A stretch of DNA of 64,000 nucleotides from JAHDFB01 sp965658745. GTDB lineage: Bacteria; Bacteroidota; Bacteroidia; Chitinophagales; Saprospiraceae. Each line of letters begins with the position of its first letter. Within the stretch, counting starts at the first letter, position 1. A program made the position numbers and the translations under genes. The stretch lies in NCBI GenBank assembly GCA_965658745.1, contig CBFHTK010000007.1:62001-126000 (forward strand), written 5' to 3'. The notes under the pieces are model-generated. The model searched no databases, was not told where the DNA came from, and worked only from the letters and a program-made list of their open reading frames with translations. Shown piece by piece: positions 36,160 to 44,971 of the stretch.

Positions 36160-38169
36160 TCACATCCCCAGGTTCTTTCTCAAATCCGCGGGCAATGCAA
36201 TCCCATTATCGATTATCAACTGAGCATCTTTTTTAGCTTCTTGGAACTTACCCAGGGCAACGTAATTCCTTGCTCGTTCGATATATATTGCTGGAATTTG
36301 GCTATATCTAAGAGCACGATTATAGTCTATTTCAGCTCCTTTATAATCTCCTAGTATTCTTTTTGTTGTAGCTAAATTACTGATCATTGCTCCATTATAA
36401 GGTCTAAACTTTAGATAACTCAGAACATCTTTTTGCTCATTTTCATAGTCTCCAACATTATGATACGTGATAGATCTATTAAAGTAAACATTTGGATTAC
36501 TTGGGTCTAGAGCCTCTGCTTTTTTGAAGGTTTCAATCGCTGGGTAATTTCGATTAAGTCGAGCCTGTGTCGAGCCTAAGTTGACCAAATACTCTGGGAG
36601 CAAGTCTCTGTATTTACCATCTGTTTTTGCTTTTTCGGTGGCCAGCTTTACCGCTTGTTGGTAATCTGCTAATGCTAATAGTAAAGTGTCTTTTCGCTGT
36701 GATTGGAAATACAATTTGCCTCGCGAATTGTAAGGCTCCGGGTCGTCTTGTCCAAGACTCAAACGTTGCGCATAATCTGCCAATGCAAGATCTTTATACC
36801 CTGCGTCTCGTAGCCAGTTTGCACGATTACCCCACGTAACTTTCGTTCTTGGATAATATTCAATGACATGAGACCATAAGCTATATGAATTACTCCAAAC
36901 ATCTACTTGCTGGTAAGTTTTGTGCATGAAAAGCATCATGTATAAACCTGCGATTCCAACAATAGCTTTTCCAACTATCGACGTTAAATCGATTTGTTGA
37001 AAGTAGTAGGCAGCTATAAAAAATAGACCAGCATATGGCACATACGTGAATCGATCAGCTAGAAAACCTTGTCCAGCTCCTAAGATCTGAAGTACAAACA
37101 TCACATTTACAGTAAAGAATAAAAATCCAAAGACCCAAACATGCTGCTGCTTTTTCCATAGAAACACAATTGCCCCAACCAGTGCAAAAAATGGAATGGC
37201 ACTAAGATAGTATGTGGTTTCAAAACTTGAAGGGTAGGGATACAACGGAGACATCACCCAAGGATAGATAAACTTACCGAGATAAACTATATACGAATAT
37301 GAACCTATAAACAAACGTTGGAAAAAGGAAAATGTGGTAGCATCAAGAAGTACACCTTCTGAACTAAGAACAAAGAAGCCAAAGGAACCTATGACCAGAG
37401 ATATCACAAAGTAGGGTACCTTGTAGATTATCGATTTCAAAGAAAATGTTTTATCAAGCCAATAGTCAACTGCAATCATTGTCAATGGTAGAGATACCGC
37501 TTGAATCTTAGATAGTCCACTAAGAAAGAACAAAGGGATGATAAGCCATATGAATGTGAATTCTTTATTGAGTTTCTTGCCTTTTATATAGTAGAATAAT
37601 GCTGCGAAATAGAAAGAAGCAAATAACACATCTTTTCGCTCCGTTAGCCAAGCTACAGATTCTACGCGCATGGGATGAATTCCAAATAGTAATGCTAATA
37701 GAAATGCACCGATTGGATTCAATCCCAATTGTCGACCGATTTGAAAGATCAAGAAGACACAGAATAAGTGTAACAGAATATTGTTTAGATGCCACCATTT
37801 CCAACTTTCCTTTTCCATGCCGAATGCCATTTTTTCTAAGGCAAAGGTCCAGACAGTCAAGGGATTGTACCCACCAATTACATCAGTAGTGAATATTTCT
37901 CCAGTAAGTTTCCAGAAATTCTCAGAGCTGATGTCTTGGATTAGTTTGTTTTCCACAAAATTCTTGTCATCATCCCAATTAACCCATTCATTGTTCAAGC
38001 TGTCACTAAAGGCCAAAAAGCTTATCAAAAGAGCAGATGCGACAAGAACTAAGGATAATTTGTCTTTCCAAAAGCTCATCTCTGTCTCAGCTTTGACCTG
38101 ATTACTCTTAGTTTGAGTAACCTTTCTCTTTGTATATTTTTTTTTGGATTTTTTCTTAGACTTGGACAT
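36160..38169 (-). CDS. TMTC-like polytopic membrane protein with C-terminal TPRs
   Basis: 669 residues, ATG at 38169. A Lys-rich cytosolic N-terminus (SKSKKKSKKKYTKRK) precedes about ten membrane segments (35-440). The first extracytoplasmic loop has NEWVNWDDDKNFVEN, the acidic 'WDD' of GT-C-type glycosyltransferases, followed by GGYNPLTVWTFALE, WHLNNILLHL and FGIHPMRVESVAWLTERKDVL, all typical of TMTC/DUF1736-like proteins. The C-terminal 230 residues form about six TPRs (YNSRGKLYFQSQ, LVNLGSTQARLNRNYPAIETF, PNVYFNRSITYHNVGDYE and so on). Members in animals are O-mannosyltransferases; in bacteria a transfer of sugar from a lipid donor is inferred. Confidence 0.8.
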   Translation of the reverse strand: MSKSKKKSKKKYTKRKVTQTKSNQVKAETEMSFWKDKLSLVLVASALLISFLAFSDSLNNEWVNWDDDKNFVENKLIQDISSENFWKLTGEIFTTDVIGGYNPLTVWTFALEKMAFGMEKESWKWWHLNNILLHLFCVFLIFQIGRQLGLNPIGAFLLALLFGIHPMRVESVAWLTERKDVLFASFYFAALFYYIKGKKLNKEFTFIWLIIPLFFLSGLSKIQAVSLPLTMIAVDYWLDKTFSLKSIIYKVPYFVISLVIGSFGFFVLSSEGVLLDATTFSFFQRLFIGSYSYIVYLGKFIYPWVMSPLYPYPSSFETTYYLSAIPFFALVGAIVFLWKKQQHVWVFGFLFFTVNVMFVLQILGAGQGFLADRFTYVPYAGLFFIAAYYFQQIDLTSIVGKAIVGIAGLYMMLFMHKTYQQVDVWSNSYSLWSHVIEYYPRTKVTWGNRANWLRDAGYKDLALADYAQRLSLGQDDPEPYNSRGKLYFQSQRKDTLLLALADYQQAVKLATEKAKTDGKYRDLLPEYLVNLGSTQARLNRNYPAIETFKKAEALDPSNPNVYFNRSITYHNVGDYENEQKDVLSYLKFRPYNGAMISNLATTKRILGDYKGAEIDYNRALRYSQIPAIYIERARNYVALGKFQEAKKDAQLIIDNGIALPADLRKNLGM

Positions 38170-38259
38170 CAGATATATTTGATAATTAAATATATCACAT
38201 AATTATGAAAAGAATCCGATTGCGCAATATTGGACATAAGAAGTTGCGGGTCAAAACTA

Positions 38260-38267
38260 TATATTTG
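38260..38267 (+). promoter_or_regulatory. -7 box of the uncharacterised 38286 gene
   Basis: TATATTTG, 18 nt before the ATG at 38286, in the divergent gap with the TMTC-like gene. Confidence 0.45.
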
Positions 38268-38285
38268 TGCGCTTAAGCTCAGATC

Positions 38286-39059
38286 ATGAAGGATTCAGAA
38301 ATGCAGTATGTAATTGACATTGTAGGTGAGGAAGAAATATTGGATAAAATAGGTTGGTCTAACGGGAAAAATCTATTTAAAATCGACCCAAAGATGCCGT
38401 ATGAGGAAGCGGAAAAATTGATTGATCAGAATCCAGATAGAGCTTTTTTATTCTCCTTGTCAAATGTACCTTTTGAACGAAGAGAACATATTCAACTTGC
38501 TGGATTATCTCAGAGACTAGATACTCAGTACTACTTAAAAAATACTACTGGTACAAAGAACATCGCCTTTTTGGGCGCAAGCCAAACTGTTTATTATAGT
38601 GATCCACTTGTTGGTTTATATTTGAAAGAGATTAATAGTCAAGTGGCTCTTAAACAAGTTGACGTTGCTGATCTAGATAAATTTCCAGTCGCAATCAATT
38701 CAGGAACACAATGGTCTAATGAATCTTTGCAAAGATTGCATCCACAGGAATGGACTCCTGGACCAGCTAGCGGAATATTTACGGTTATATGTCATAAAGA
38801 AAATATCTCGTTACGAAAACAAATAGCTAAACTTCATTTTTCCGAGAGTCAAGTTCTTGGCAATATTGAAAGAAGAGTAGAACAGCTGATTTCAGCAAAG
38901 AGTGGGATCTTACTACTTGGCACTTACTGCTTCATTGATGCGCAACACAACTATCAAATTTACCTTGTTATTGATCGAGGAAATGGTCTTGAGCATCTCA
39001 GTACAAGTCAATCGACTTCTCATGGTTTGGAGGAAGCACTGATGGCAAAGTTAATATGA
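38286..39059 (+). CDS. Uncharacterised 257-residue cytosolic protein
   Basis: I do not recognise the family. It starts at ATG 38286 (MKDSEMQYVIDIVGEEEIL), has no signal peptide or membrane segment, and has a mixed alpha/beta composition with segments such as FLFSLSNVPFERREHI, IAFLGASQTVYYSDPLVGLYLKE and LLLGTYCFIDAQHNYQIYLVIDRG. No known catalytic motif is apparent. The -7 box 18 nt upstream and an uninterrupted frame support a real gene. It is followed by 295 nt without genes before lpxD. Confidence 0.65.
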   Translation: MKDSEMQYVIDIVGEEEILDKIGWSNGKNLFKIDPKMPYEEAEKLIDQNPDRAFLFSLSNVPFERREHIQLAGLSQRLDTQYYLKNTTGTKNIAFLGASQTVYYSDPLVGLYLKEINSQVALKQVDVADLDKFPVAINSGTQWSNESLQRLHPQEWTPGPASGIFTVICHKENISLRKQIAKLHFSESQVLGNIERRVEQLISAKSGILLLGTYCFIDAQHNYQIYLVIDRGNGLEHLSTSQSTSHGLEEALMAKLI

Positions 39060-39342
39060 CTTAGAAAGAATTTCTTGAGGAAGATAATCTTCTTTCAACT
39101 GTGTCAAAGGGAAGAGAATTAATATAGTTTAAAAGTGTTCAATTTTCTAGCTCTAGCAGCTCGAGTTTTACTGTACAGTGTGCGGAGTAAGATTTTGTAA
39201 GAAATAGAAGTTTTACCCTATTGTATTGGACTTAATTAGCTTGATTTAGCATTCATTAGCCTTGTTTGTCTAGTATTGATTTTGATTCGTATAATTATGC
39301 CCAAGCAAGCAAATTGAAATTCCGCATTCGAGCTTAATTTAG

Positions 39343-39350
39343 TAACTTTG
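39343..39350 (+). promoter_or_regulatory. -7 box of the lpxD operon, nearly leaderless
   Basis: TAACTTTG ends 4 nt before the lpxD ATG. A TTG 26 nt further upstream is the closest -33 candidate, somewhat far. Confidence 0.45.
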
Positions 39351-39354
39351 CGGT

Positions 39355-40392
39355 ATGTTAATATCGGCTAAGGAAATAGCATCCTATTTGCACGGTGAGG
39401 TAGAAGGTAACCCAGATGTGCAAGTACATGCTCCAAGTAAGATTGAAGAGGGTGAAGAAGGGACAATTTCGTTTCTTGCAAATCCCAAGTACGAGCATTA
39501 TGCTTACACTACAAACGCATCCATACTGATTGTCTCAAATGAATTTGAGCCTACAGACGATATCTCTAGTACCCTGATAAAGGTGCCAGATGTATACGCC
39601 TCTATTGCTAAATTATTGGAAAAATTTAGCGACAGCAAATCTCAAAAATTTCAAATATCAAGTTTTGCTTTTGTTGAGAAATCTGCAGAATTGCATCCCG
39701 AGGTTTCTGTAGATGCATATGCGGTTATCAAAGAGCATTGCGAAATTGGACAAAGGACAACCATTTATCCACACGTTTTTATCGATCAATCTGTGAAGAT
39801 CGGTAAAGATTGTATCATTTATGCTGGAGCAAAAATCTATTCCAATACGATAATTGGTGATAATTGTATTATTCACGCAGGTTCGGTCATAGGTTGTGAT
39901 GGATTTGGATATAGCAAAGACGATCAGGGAGTTTATACAAAAATTAAGCACGTGGGAAACGTGATAATTGAAAATGACGTTGAAATCGGTGCTAATGTCA
40001 CTATTGATCGAGCTACAATGGGTTCGACCATAATAAGAAGAGGAGCAAAGATTGACAACCTAGTGCAGATTGCTCATAATGTCGAAATTGGTGAAGATAC
40101 AGCTATGGCCGCGCAGTCTGGAATAGCTGGAAGCACTAAAGTGGGAGATAGAGTAATAATAGGCGGGCAAGCTGGTATAGTAGGACATCGTAAGATTGCT
40201 GACGAAGTTCAGATTCAAGCTCAAAGTGGAGTAATTAGTAATGTAAAAGAAGTAGGTAAAAGGCTATATGGATATCCAGCGATAGACTATCACAGCTATT
40301 TGAAGGCATATGCCATTATGAAAAACCTTCCAGATCTTAAACAACAAGTGAAAGAGCTTCAAGATCAAATTAACGAACTAAAAAAAATGTAG
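39355..40392 (+). CDS. lpxD: UDP-3-O-acylglucosamine N-acyltransferase LpxD
   Basis: 345 residues, ATG at 39355. The N-terminal uridine-binding domain (1-100, [40 protein letters not shown]) is followed by a long left-handed beta-helix of hexapeptide repeats (105-300) with the LpxD signature [12 protein letters not shown]...[28 protein letters not shown]. The catalytic His corresponds to that in [12 protein letters not shown]-terminal helix ends the protein. It adds the second hydroxyacyl chain in lipid A synthesis. It heads an operon with lpxC-fabZ (27-nt gap) and lpxA (6-nt gap). Confidence 0.95.
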   Translation: MLISAKEIASYLHGEVEGNPDVQVHAPSKIEEGEEGTISFLANPKYEHYAYTTNASILIVSNEFEPTDDISSTLIKVPDVYASIAKLLEKFSDSKSQKFQISSFAFVEKSAELHPEVSVDAYAVIKEHCEIGQRTTIYPHVFIDQSVKIGKDCIIYAGAKIYSNTIIGDNCIIHAGSVIGCDGFGYSKDDQGVYTKIKHVGNVIIENDVEIGANVTIDRATMGSTIIRRGAKIDNLVQIAHNVEIGEDTAMAAQSGIAGSTKVGDRVIIGGQAGIVGHRKIADEVQIQAQSGVISNVKEVGKRLYGYPAIDYHSYLKAYAIMKNLPDLKQQVKELQDQINELKKM

Positions 40393-40419
40393 TTGTAATC
40401 TCAGCTATAGCTCAAAACT

Positions 40420-41808
40420 ATGAAACAGAAAACAATCGAAAAATCTACCAGGCTTAGTGGAATTGGTTTGCATACAGGAATCGAAGCTGAAATCACTCTG
40501 AATCCTGCGCCTGAAAATCATGGAATAAAATTTAAGAGAATTGACTTAGTAGATGAGCCGATAGTGGAAGCTGATGTCAATTATGTAATATCGACAAATC
40601 GAAGCACGACTTTGAGAAAAAGGGATGCTCAGGTTTCTACAGTAGAGCATCTTCTATCAGCTTGTGTTGGCATGGGGGTCGATAATTTAATGATAGATAT
40701 TTCAGGTCCAGAAGTTCCTATTCTTGATGGTAGTGGACGTTATTTCGTCCAGGCAATCGAGGAAGCTGGAATTGTTGAGCAGGCTGCTGATAAATTGGTT
40801 TTTGAAGTGGAAGAAACAATCTCTTTTAAAGACCCTGACACTGGCTCAGAAATGGTTGCTTTAGCAGCTGATTCTTATCAGATTACATCGATGATTGATT
40901 TTGACTCTCCGATTCTAAACAAACAGTATGCTAAACTTCATGATCTGTCGCAATACAAATCTGAAATTGCTCCAGCTAGGACTTTTGTTTTTGTTCGGGA
41001 ACTTGAAAAGTTGATAGATCAGAATCTTATAAAGGGTGGTGATTTGGAAAATGCAGTGGTCATCGCCGATGAACCAATGGAAGTTGAAGATCTAGCAAGA
41101 TTAGCTAAAAAGCTCAATAAACCCACAATGGAGATTGAAAGTGAAGGCTATCTTAATACTACAAAACTTCATTTTTCAAATGAACCAGCACGACACAAAT
41201 TACTTGATGTAATTGGAGACTTGGCTTTAATTGGTTGCGGAATAAAGGGGAAAATTTTAGCAACAAAACCTGGTCATCGGACAAATGTAGAATTTGCGAA
41301 GCTTCTAAAAAAGCACTATCGAGAGCAAAAAAAATTAAGAGGTAAACCAAAGTATGATCCTACAAAAGAGCCGATTATGGACTCTGTAGAAATACAAAAA
41401 CTTCTTCCCCACAGATATCCTTTTTTGATGGTAGATAAGATTATTGAAATTGGAGAAAAGCATGTCGTGGGAGTTAAGAATATCACGATGAACGAGCAGA
41501 TGTTTCAAGGGCATTTTCCAGGGAATCCGGTTTTTCCTGGCGTTCTACAGATGGAGGCCTTAGCACAGACTGGCGGTATACTAGCGTTGACAAAGCAAGA
41601 GGATCCGCATGGCTGGGATACATATTTTGTGAAAATGGATCAAGTAAAATTTAAGAACAAAGTTGTTCCTGGTGATACATTGATTCTGAAAATGGAATTG
41701 ATGTCTCCTATCAGAAGAGGACTTGTCCAAATGCAAGGAACGGCATATGTGGGAAATAAGATTGTTTCAGAAGGGGAATTGATCGCACAGATCGTTAAAC
41801 AAAGCTAA
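40420..41808 (+). CDS. lpxC-fabZ: Bifunctional LpxC deacetylase / FabZ dehydratase fusion
   Basis: 462 residues. The N-terminal LpxC domain (1-300) has KQKTIEKSTRLSGIGLHTG, the zinc ligand motif VSTVEHLLSAC, and the second cluster around ARHKLLDVIGDLALIG...KPGHRTNVEFA. It removes the acetyl group of UDP-3-O-acyl-GlcNAc, the committed step in lipid A synthesis. The C-terminal FabZ domain (about 318-462) has LLPHRYPFLMVDK with its catalytic His331, and GHFPGNPVFPGVLQMEALAQTGG (residues 364-386) carrying the catalytic Glu. It dehydrates 3-hydroxyacyl-ACP. The fusion is typical of Bacteroidota and couples lipid A and fatty-acid flux. Confidence 0.95.
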   Translation: MKQKTIEKSTRLSGIGLHTGIEAEITLNPAPENHGIKFKRIDLVDEPIVEADVNYVISTNRSTTLRKRDAQVSTVEHLLSACVGMGVDNLMIDISGPEVPILDGSGRYFVQAIEEAGIVEQAADKLVFEVEETISFKDPDTGSEMVALAADSYQITSMIDFDSPILNKQYAKLHDLSQYKSEIAPARTFVFVRELEKLIDQNLIKGGDLENAVVIADEPMEVEDLARLAKKLNKPTMEIESEGYLNTTKLHFSNEPARHKLLDVIGDLALIGCGIKGKILATKPGHRTNVEFAKLLKKHYREQKKLRGKPKYDPTKEPIMDSVEIQKLLPHRYPFLMVDKIIEIGEKHVVGVKNITMNEQMFQGHFPGNPVFPGVLQMEALAQTGGILALTKQEDPHGWDTYFVKMDQVKFKNKVVPGDTLILKMELMSPIRRGLVQMQGTAYVGNKIVSEGELIAQIVKQS

Positions 41809-41814
41809 AGCACC

Positions 41815-42585
41815 ATGGAATTAAACGTAGTACATCCAAATGCTAAAATTGGAAAAAACGTAACAATATCGCCGTTCACAGTAATTGAAGAAGATGTTGT
41901 GATAGGCGAAAATAGTTGGATTGGTCCGAATGTTTCAATTATGAATGGCGTTCGTATAGGTAAGAATTGTAAAGTATTCCCTGGAGCGATTTTAGGAGCT
42001 GTTCCACAAGATTTAAAGTTCGGTGGAGAAGAATCCATTCTTGAAATTGCGGACAATGTAGTTATCAGAGAATATTGCACAATTAATCGCGGTACGAAAG
42101 CAAATTTTAGAACATACATTGGCGCAAATACTTTGATTATGGCTTATGTGCATGTCGCACATGACTGCATTATTCACAATAATTGCATTGTTGCCAATAG
42201 TGTAAATCTCGCTGGTCATATAGAACTCGAACCTTATGTAGTTGTAGGTGGCATGACAGCGATACATCAATTTGTTCGTGTTGGAAGACATACTATGGTT
42301 GGCGGCGGTTCGCTTGTGCGGAAAGATGTACCACCATTTGTAAAAGCTGCTAGAGAGCCACTTTCATACGCTGGTATCAATGGTTTGGGACTAAGAAGAA
42401 GAGGGTTTTCAGAAGAGCAGGTTCGTACTATTGAAGATATCTATCGCATTTTGTTTGTGAAAGGAATTAACCGCAAGAAGGCCTTGGAAATGATTGAAAA
42501 TGACTTCCCAACTTCAGATGAAAAAGATCAGATTCTTGATTTTGTCGCTAGAGCAGAACGAGGGTTGATGCGAGGTTATAGATAG
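41815..42585 (+). CDS. lpxA: Acyl-ACP--UDP-N-acetylglucosamine O-acyltransferase LpxA
   Basis: 256 residues, ATG at 41815, six nt after the lpxC-fabZ stop. The N-terminal beta-helix (about 1-185) shows hexapeptide turns (VHPNAKIGKNVTISPFTVIEEDVVIG) and the LpxA catalytic region TLIMAYVHVAHDCIIHNNCIVANSVNLAGHIELEPYVVVGGMTAIHQF with the catalytic His. The C-terminal helical domain (GINGLGLRRRGFSEEQVRTIEDIYRILF) is diagnostic of LpxA. It transfers the first hydroxyacyl chain to UDP-GlcNAc. Confidence 0.95.
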   Translation: MELNVVHPNAKIGKNVTISPFTVIEEDVVIGENSWIGPNVSIMNGVRIGKNCKVFPGAILGAVPQDLKFGGEESILEIADNVVIREYCTINRGTKANFRTYIGANTLIMAYVHVAHDCIIHNNCIVANSVNLAGHIELEPYVVVGGMTAIHQFVRVGRHTMVGGGSLVRKDVPPFVKAAREPLSYAGINGLGLRRRGFSEEQVRTIEDIYRILFVKGINRKKALEMIENDFPTSDEKDQILDFVARAERGLMRGYR

Positions 42586-42630
42586 TCTTGTGATTTTTAA
42601 AAATGAATCGGGCTTTGAGCCCAAAAGTCA

Positions 42631-43266
42631 ATGTCGATGGATATTACATTTCAACAAGTTTCTAAACGATTCTCATACGAATGGATATTCAGAAATATAG
42701 ATTATAGATTTTCTTCAGGACAAAAGATTGGAATAGTCGGACCAAATGGTTCTGGTAAATCTACGCTACTTCGACTGCTTCTGGGAACGCTGGAGCCAAG
42801 TAGTGGAAAGGTCAAGTTTGCGGATGAAGGCCGCAATATACCTGTCGAACAAGTCTACAACAAATTTAGTTTTGCCGCCCCTTACATGGATCTTCCAGGT
42901 AACTTCACAATGGAAGAGATTATAAAATTTCACTTTGCATTTCGTAAACCTATCGATAAAATGCAGATTAATGACTTAATTGATCTTGCACAATTAAGTA
43001 ATAGTAAGCGAAAACACTTCAATCAGTTTTCTAGCGGTATGAAACAACGATTCAAATTGGCGCTTGCTTTCAGTAGCCAGAGTTCAGTTGTGGTTCTTGA
43101 TGAACCCACGACGAATCTTGATATTGATACTAAAGCGTGGTTTGAAAAACTAGTAGAAGATAGTCTAGGACAACGATCATTAATCATCGCAACCAATGAA
43201 CCCTTTGATCTTCAACTATGCGATACGCAGTTTCATATCATGAATTATAAAAAGAAGAAAGGGTAG
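42631..43266 (+). CDS. ABC transporter ATP-binding protein, no partner nearby
   Basis: 211 residues, ATG at 42631. A single nucleotide-binding domain: Walker A GPNGSGKST, signature SSGMKQR (a variant of LSGGQ, as often seen in CcmA-like or export ATPases), Walker B VVLDEPTTNLD and the H-loop replaced by 'ATNEPFD' with no obvious switch His. No permease gene lies next to it. It follows lpxA by 45 nt with a short GGGCT/AGCCC hairpin between, so it may belong to the lpx operon. A lipid or envelope role is inferred from context alone. Confidence 0.8.
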   Translation: MSMDITFQQVSKRFSYEWIFRNIDYRFSSGQKIGIVGPNGSGKSTLLRLLLGTLEPSSGKVKFADEGRNIPVEQVYNKFSFAAPYMDLPGNFTMEEIIKFHFAFRKPIDKMQINDLIDLAQLSNSKRKHFNQFSSGMKQRFKLALAFSSQSSVVVLDEPTTNLDIDTKAWFEKLVEDSLGQRSLIIATNEPFDLQLCDTQFHIMNYKKKKG

Positions 43267-43426
43267 GGAGGGGATACCTATTCTCTTTCTAGGTCTTATA
43301 GCGGTTTATTTTCTAAATTGATGATTGCAGTGTTATATGATGTGAGTATTATGAGATTTTATATCGTAGAATCATCTAGGAACGTAACGGTAATCTAACA
43401 GTGACGAGCCGAATACAAATTTCACC

Positions 43427-43849
43427 TTGCATGAATTGACTTGGTCCGCTAATGCGAGCATAGGTGTGACTAAGAAGATACATGTGGGTTGGTCTTATAT
43501 GCATATTTATACTTCGGGCTCACTTACGGGCCTTAATATCGAGCCTGAGACGTATTTTACGACTGGAGTATTTGGTCAATATGATTTTTTGCAGTACGAG
43601 AAATTGCGCATCTATGGGCAACTTTCTTATGATTTTGGAAATTATTGTACCTGTGATCTTCCTAGACCTGAACCGAGCAAATTTGAAGGTGTAAATTATG
43701 CCGGATGGGGACTCGGATTGACCTATCGTTTAGCAAAATACGTTTCAGCAGATTTGGCTTTTGATAGCCGTTATTTGCTGAATATGAAGGAATTTCGACC
43801 TTATGCATATACCTTGTATATTATCGGAATTAATCTCGATATAGAATAA
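43427..43849 (+). pseudogene. 5'-truncated beta-barrel protein remnant
   Basis: About 140 codons from a TTG at 43427 to the stop at 43849. Sequence such as LHELTWSANASIGVTKKIHVGWSYMHIY, YFTTGVFGQYDFLQYEKLRIYGQLSYDFG and YAYTLYIIGINLDIE is typical of the second half of a small outer-membrane barrel. No signal peptide precedes it. Upstream in the same frame are stops at 43391 and 43385, and the other two frames are also closed close by. The missing start suggests deletion or frameshift of the front half. I therefore treat it as a remnant; a TTG-started cytosolic form would be senseless for a barrel. Confidence 0.5.
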
Positions 43850-43969
43850 TGAGTTGCTATTGCTTTCTTGAAGAAAACTACATCGCTGTTTCGAATTTTT
43901 CCGACAGAAATTGGTATAGGGTCACTTCAAAAGAATATTCTTTTTAAATCCAGATAACGTTGTACTTGG

Positions 43970-44305
43970 TCATAGCCTTCCTTTCAGCTTCTCGAGTTCT
44001 CTCTTTATTTGGTTAAGTTTCTTTACAATGGGACGTAGTGACTTTTCCTTTTCTTTCATCAATTTCATTTCTTTTCTAGCTCCGTCAATAGTAAAACCAC
44101 GCTCCTTAACAAGGCTGTGAATGACTGCAATCTGCTCAATGTCCTTCACTGTAAATTGCCGATCTCCTTTCCTATTTTTTCGGGGCTTCAACTCTGTAAA
44201 CTCCCCTTCCCAATATCGTAAAAGACTATTGCTGAGATTAAATAACTCGGCAACCTCTCCGATAGAGTAGTATAGTTTGGTCAGATTCTTTGGTACTTCA
44301 GCCAT
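43970..44305 (-). CDS. MerR-family transcriptional regulator
   Basis: 111 residues, ATG at 44305. The winged helix-turn-helix is clear: YYSIGEVAELFNLSNSLLRYWEGEFTELKPRKNRKGDRQFTVKDIEQIAVIHSLVKERGFTIDGAR, followed by a coiled-coil dimerisation helix rich in Lys/Glu and no separate effector domain. Short MerR proteins of this kind are conserved in Bacteroidota next to peptidase or lipoprotein genes. The target is unknown. It is convergent with the barrel remnant and divergent from the secreted-protein gene at 44559. Confidence 0.87.
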   Translation of the reverse strand: MAEVPKNLTKLYYSIGEVAELFNLSNSLLRYWEGEFTELKPRKNRKGDRQFTVKDIEQIAVIHSLVKERGFTIDGARKEMKLMKEKEKSLRPIVKKLNQIKRELEKLKGRL

Positions 44306-44558
44306 ATTTTAATTGTCATTGTGCTTTAATATCCTAATCACTCTTGTAATGGATAGTACATATAGTTACCTTGATTGATTCCTACCTAATTTAAAGTTGG
44401 TATAGTATTTGGATAATCATAGTATGTCAATGAAAAACTCAAACATATCAAAAATAGCATTTTGTAATTGATTGATAATCATCGTCAAACAAATTATTTT
44501 TTTTAATTCAATTATTAGAACGGTCAAAGATTAAACTTGATCAACAAAAAGTACAGAA

Positions 44559-44942
44559 ATGAAAAATTATTTTTTGAAAACTTTCGCTTTGTCTTTTTTC
44601 CTTTTCCTAGGTCTAACTTCTTTCGCTCAAGATTATGAAACTCCTGAGGTAGCAATCGAACGATTAATAGAGAAACGAGCAGAAGTAATTGAGATCATCA
44701 TCAATCAAGAGAATGATAAAACGATGAGTTACTTCAAAGCGGTCGCATCTCAAAAGATTATTGACGCTATGCTTGGTGATTTTAAAGAAGGAAAGAGTGT
44801 AGAAGAAGTTGCAAACGAGAACAGTGCAACCATGAAAATGAATCACGTTCAAGTAGTTAAGCCTATGTTCCCTGATTCAAATGGAAGGTATGGTACCAAT
44901 TGGATTAACGAGGACTTACTCATTCTTCTCGAGAAAAAATAG
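44559..44942 (+). CDS. Small secreted protein of unknown function
   Basis: 127 residues, ATG at 44559. A clean signal peptide (MKNYFLKTFALSFFLFLGLTSFA) is followed by a helical Glu/Lys-rich chain (EVAIERLIEKRAEVIEIIINQENDKTMSYF). I do not recognise it. It precedes the giant surface protein gene by 29 nt on the same strand, so the two are probably co-transcribed, which hints at a periplasmic or surface helper of that protein. Confidence 0.7.
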   Translation: MKNYFLKTFALSFFLFLGLTSFAQDYETPEVAIERLIEKRAEVIEIIINQENDKTMSYFKAVASQKIIDAMLGDFKEGKSVEEVANENSATMKMNHVQVVKPMFPDSNGRYGTNWINEDLLILLEKK

Positions 44943-44971
44943 AATTCATCCTTACGATAAAACACTTTACG

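Noticed and set aside
42610..42622. GGGCT/AGCCC hairpin before the ABC ATPase gene as a terminator
   Set aside because: Only a 5-bp stem and no T-tract; too weak to call.
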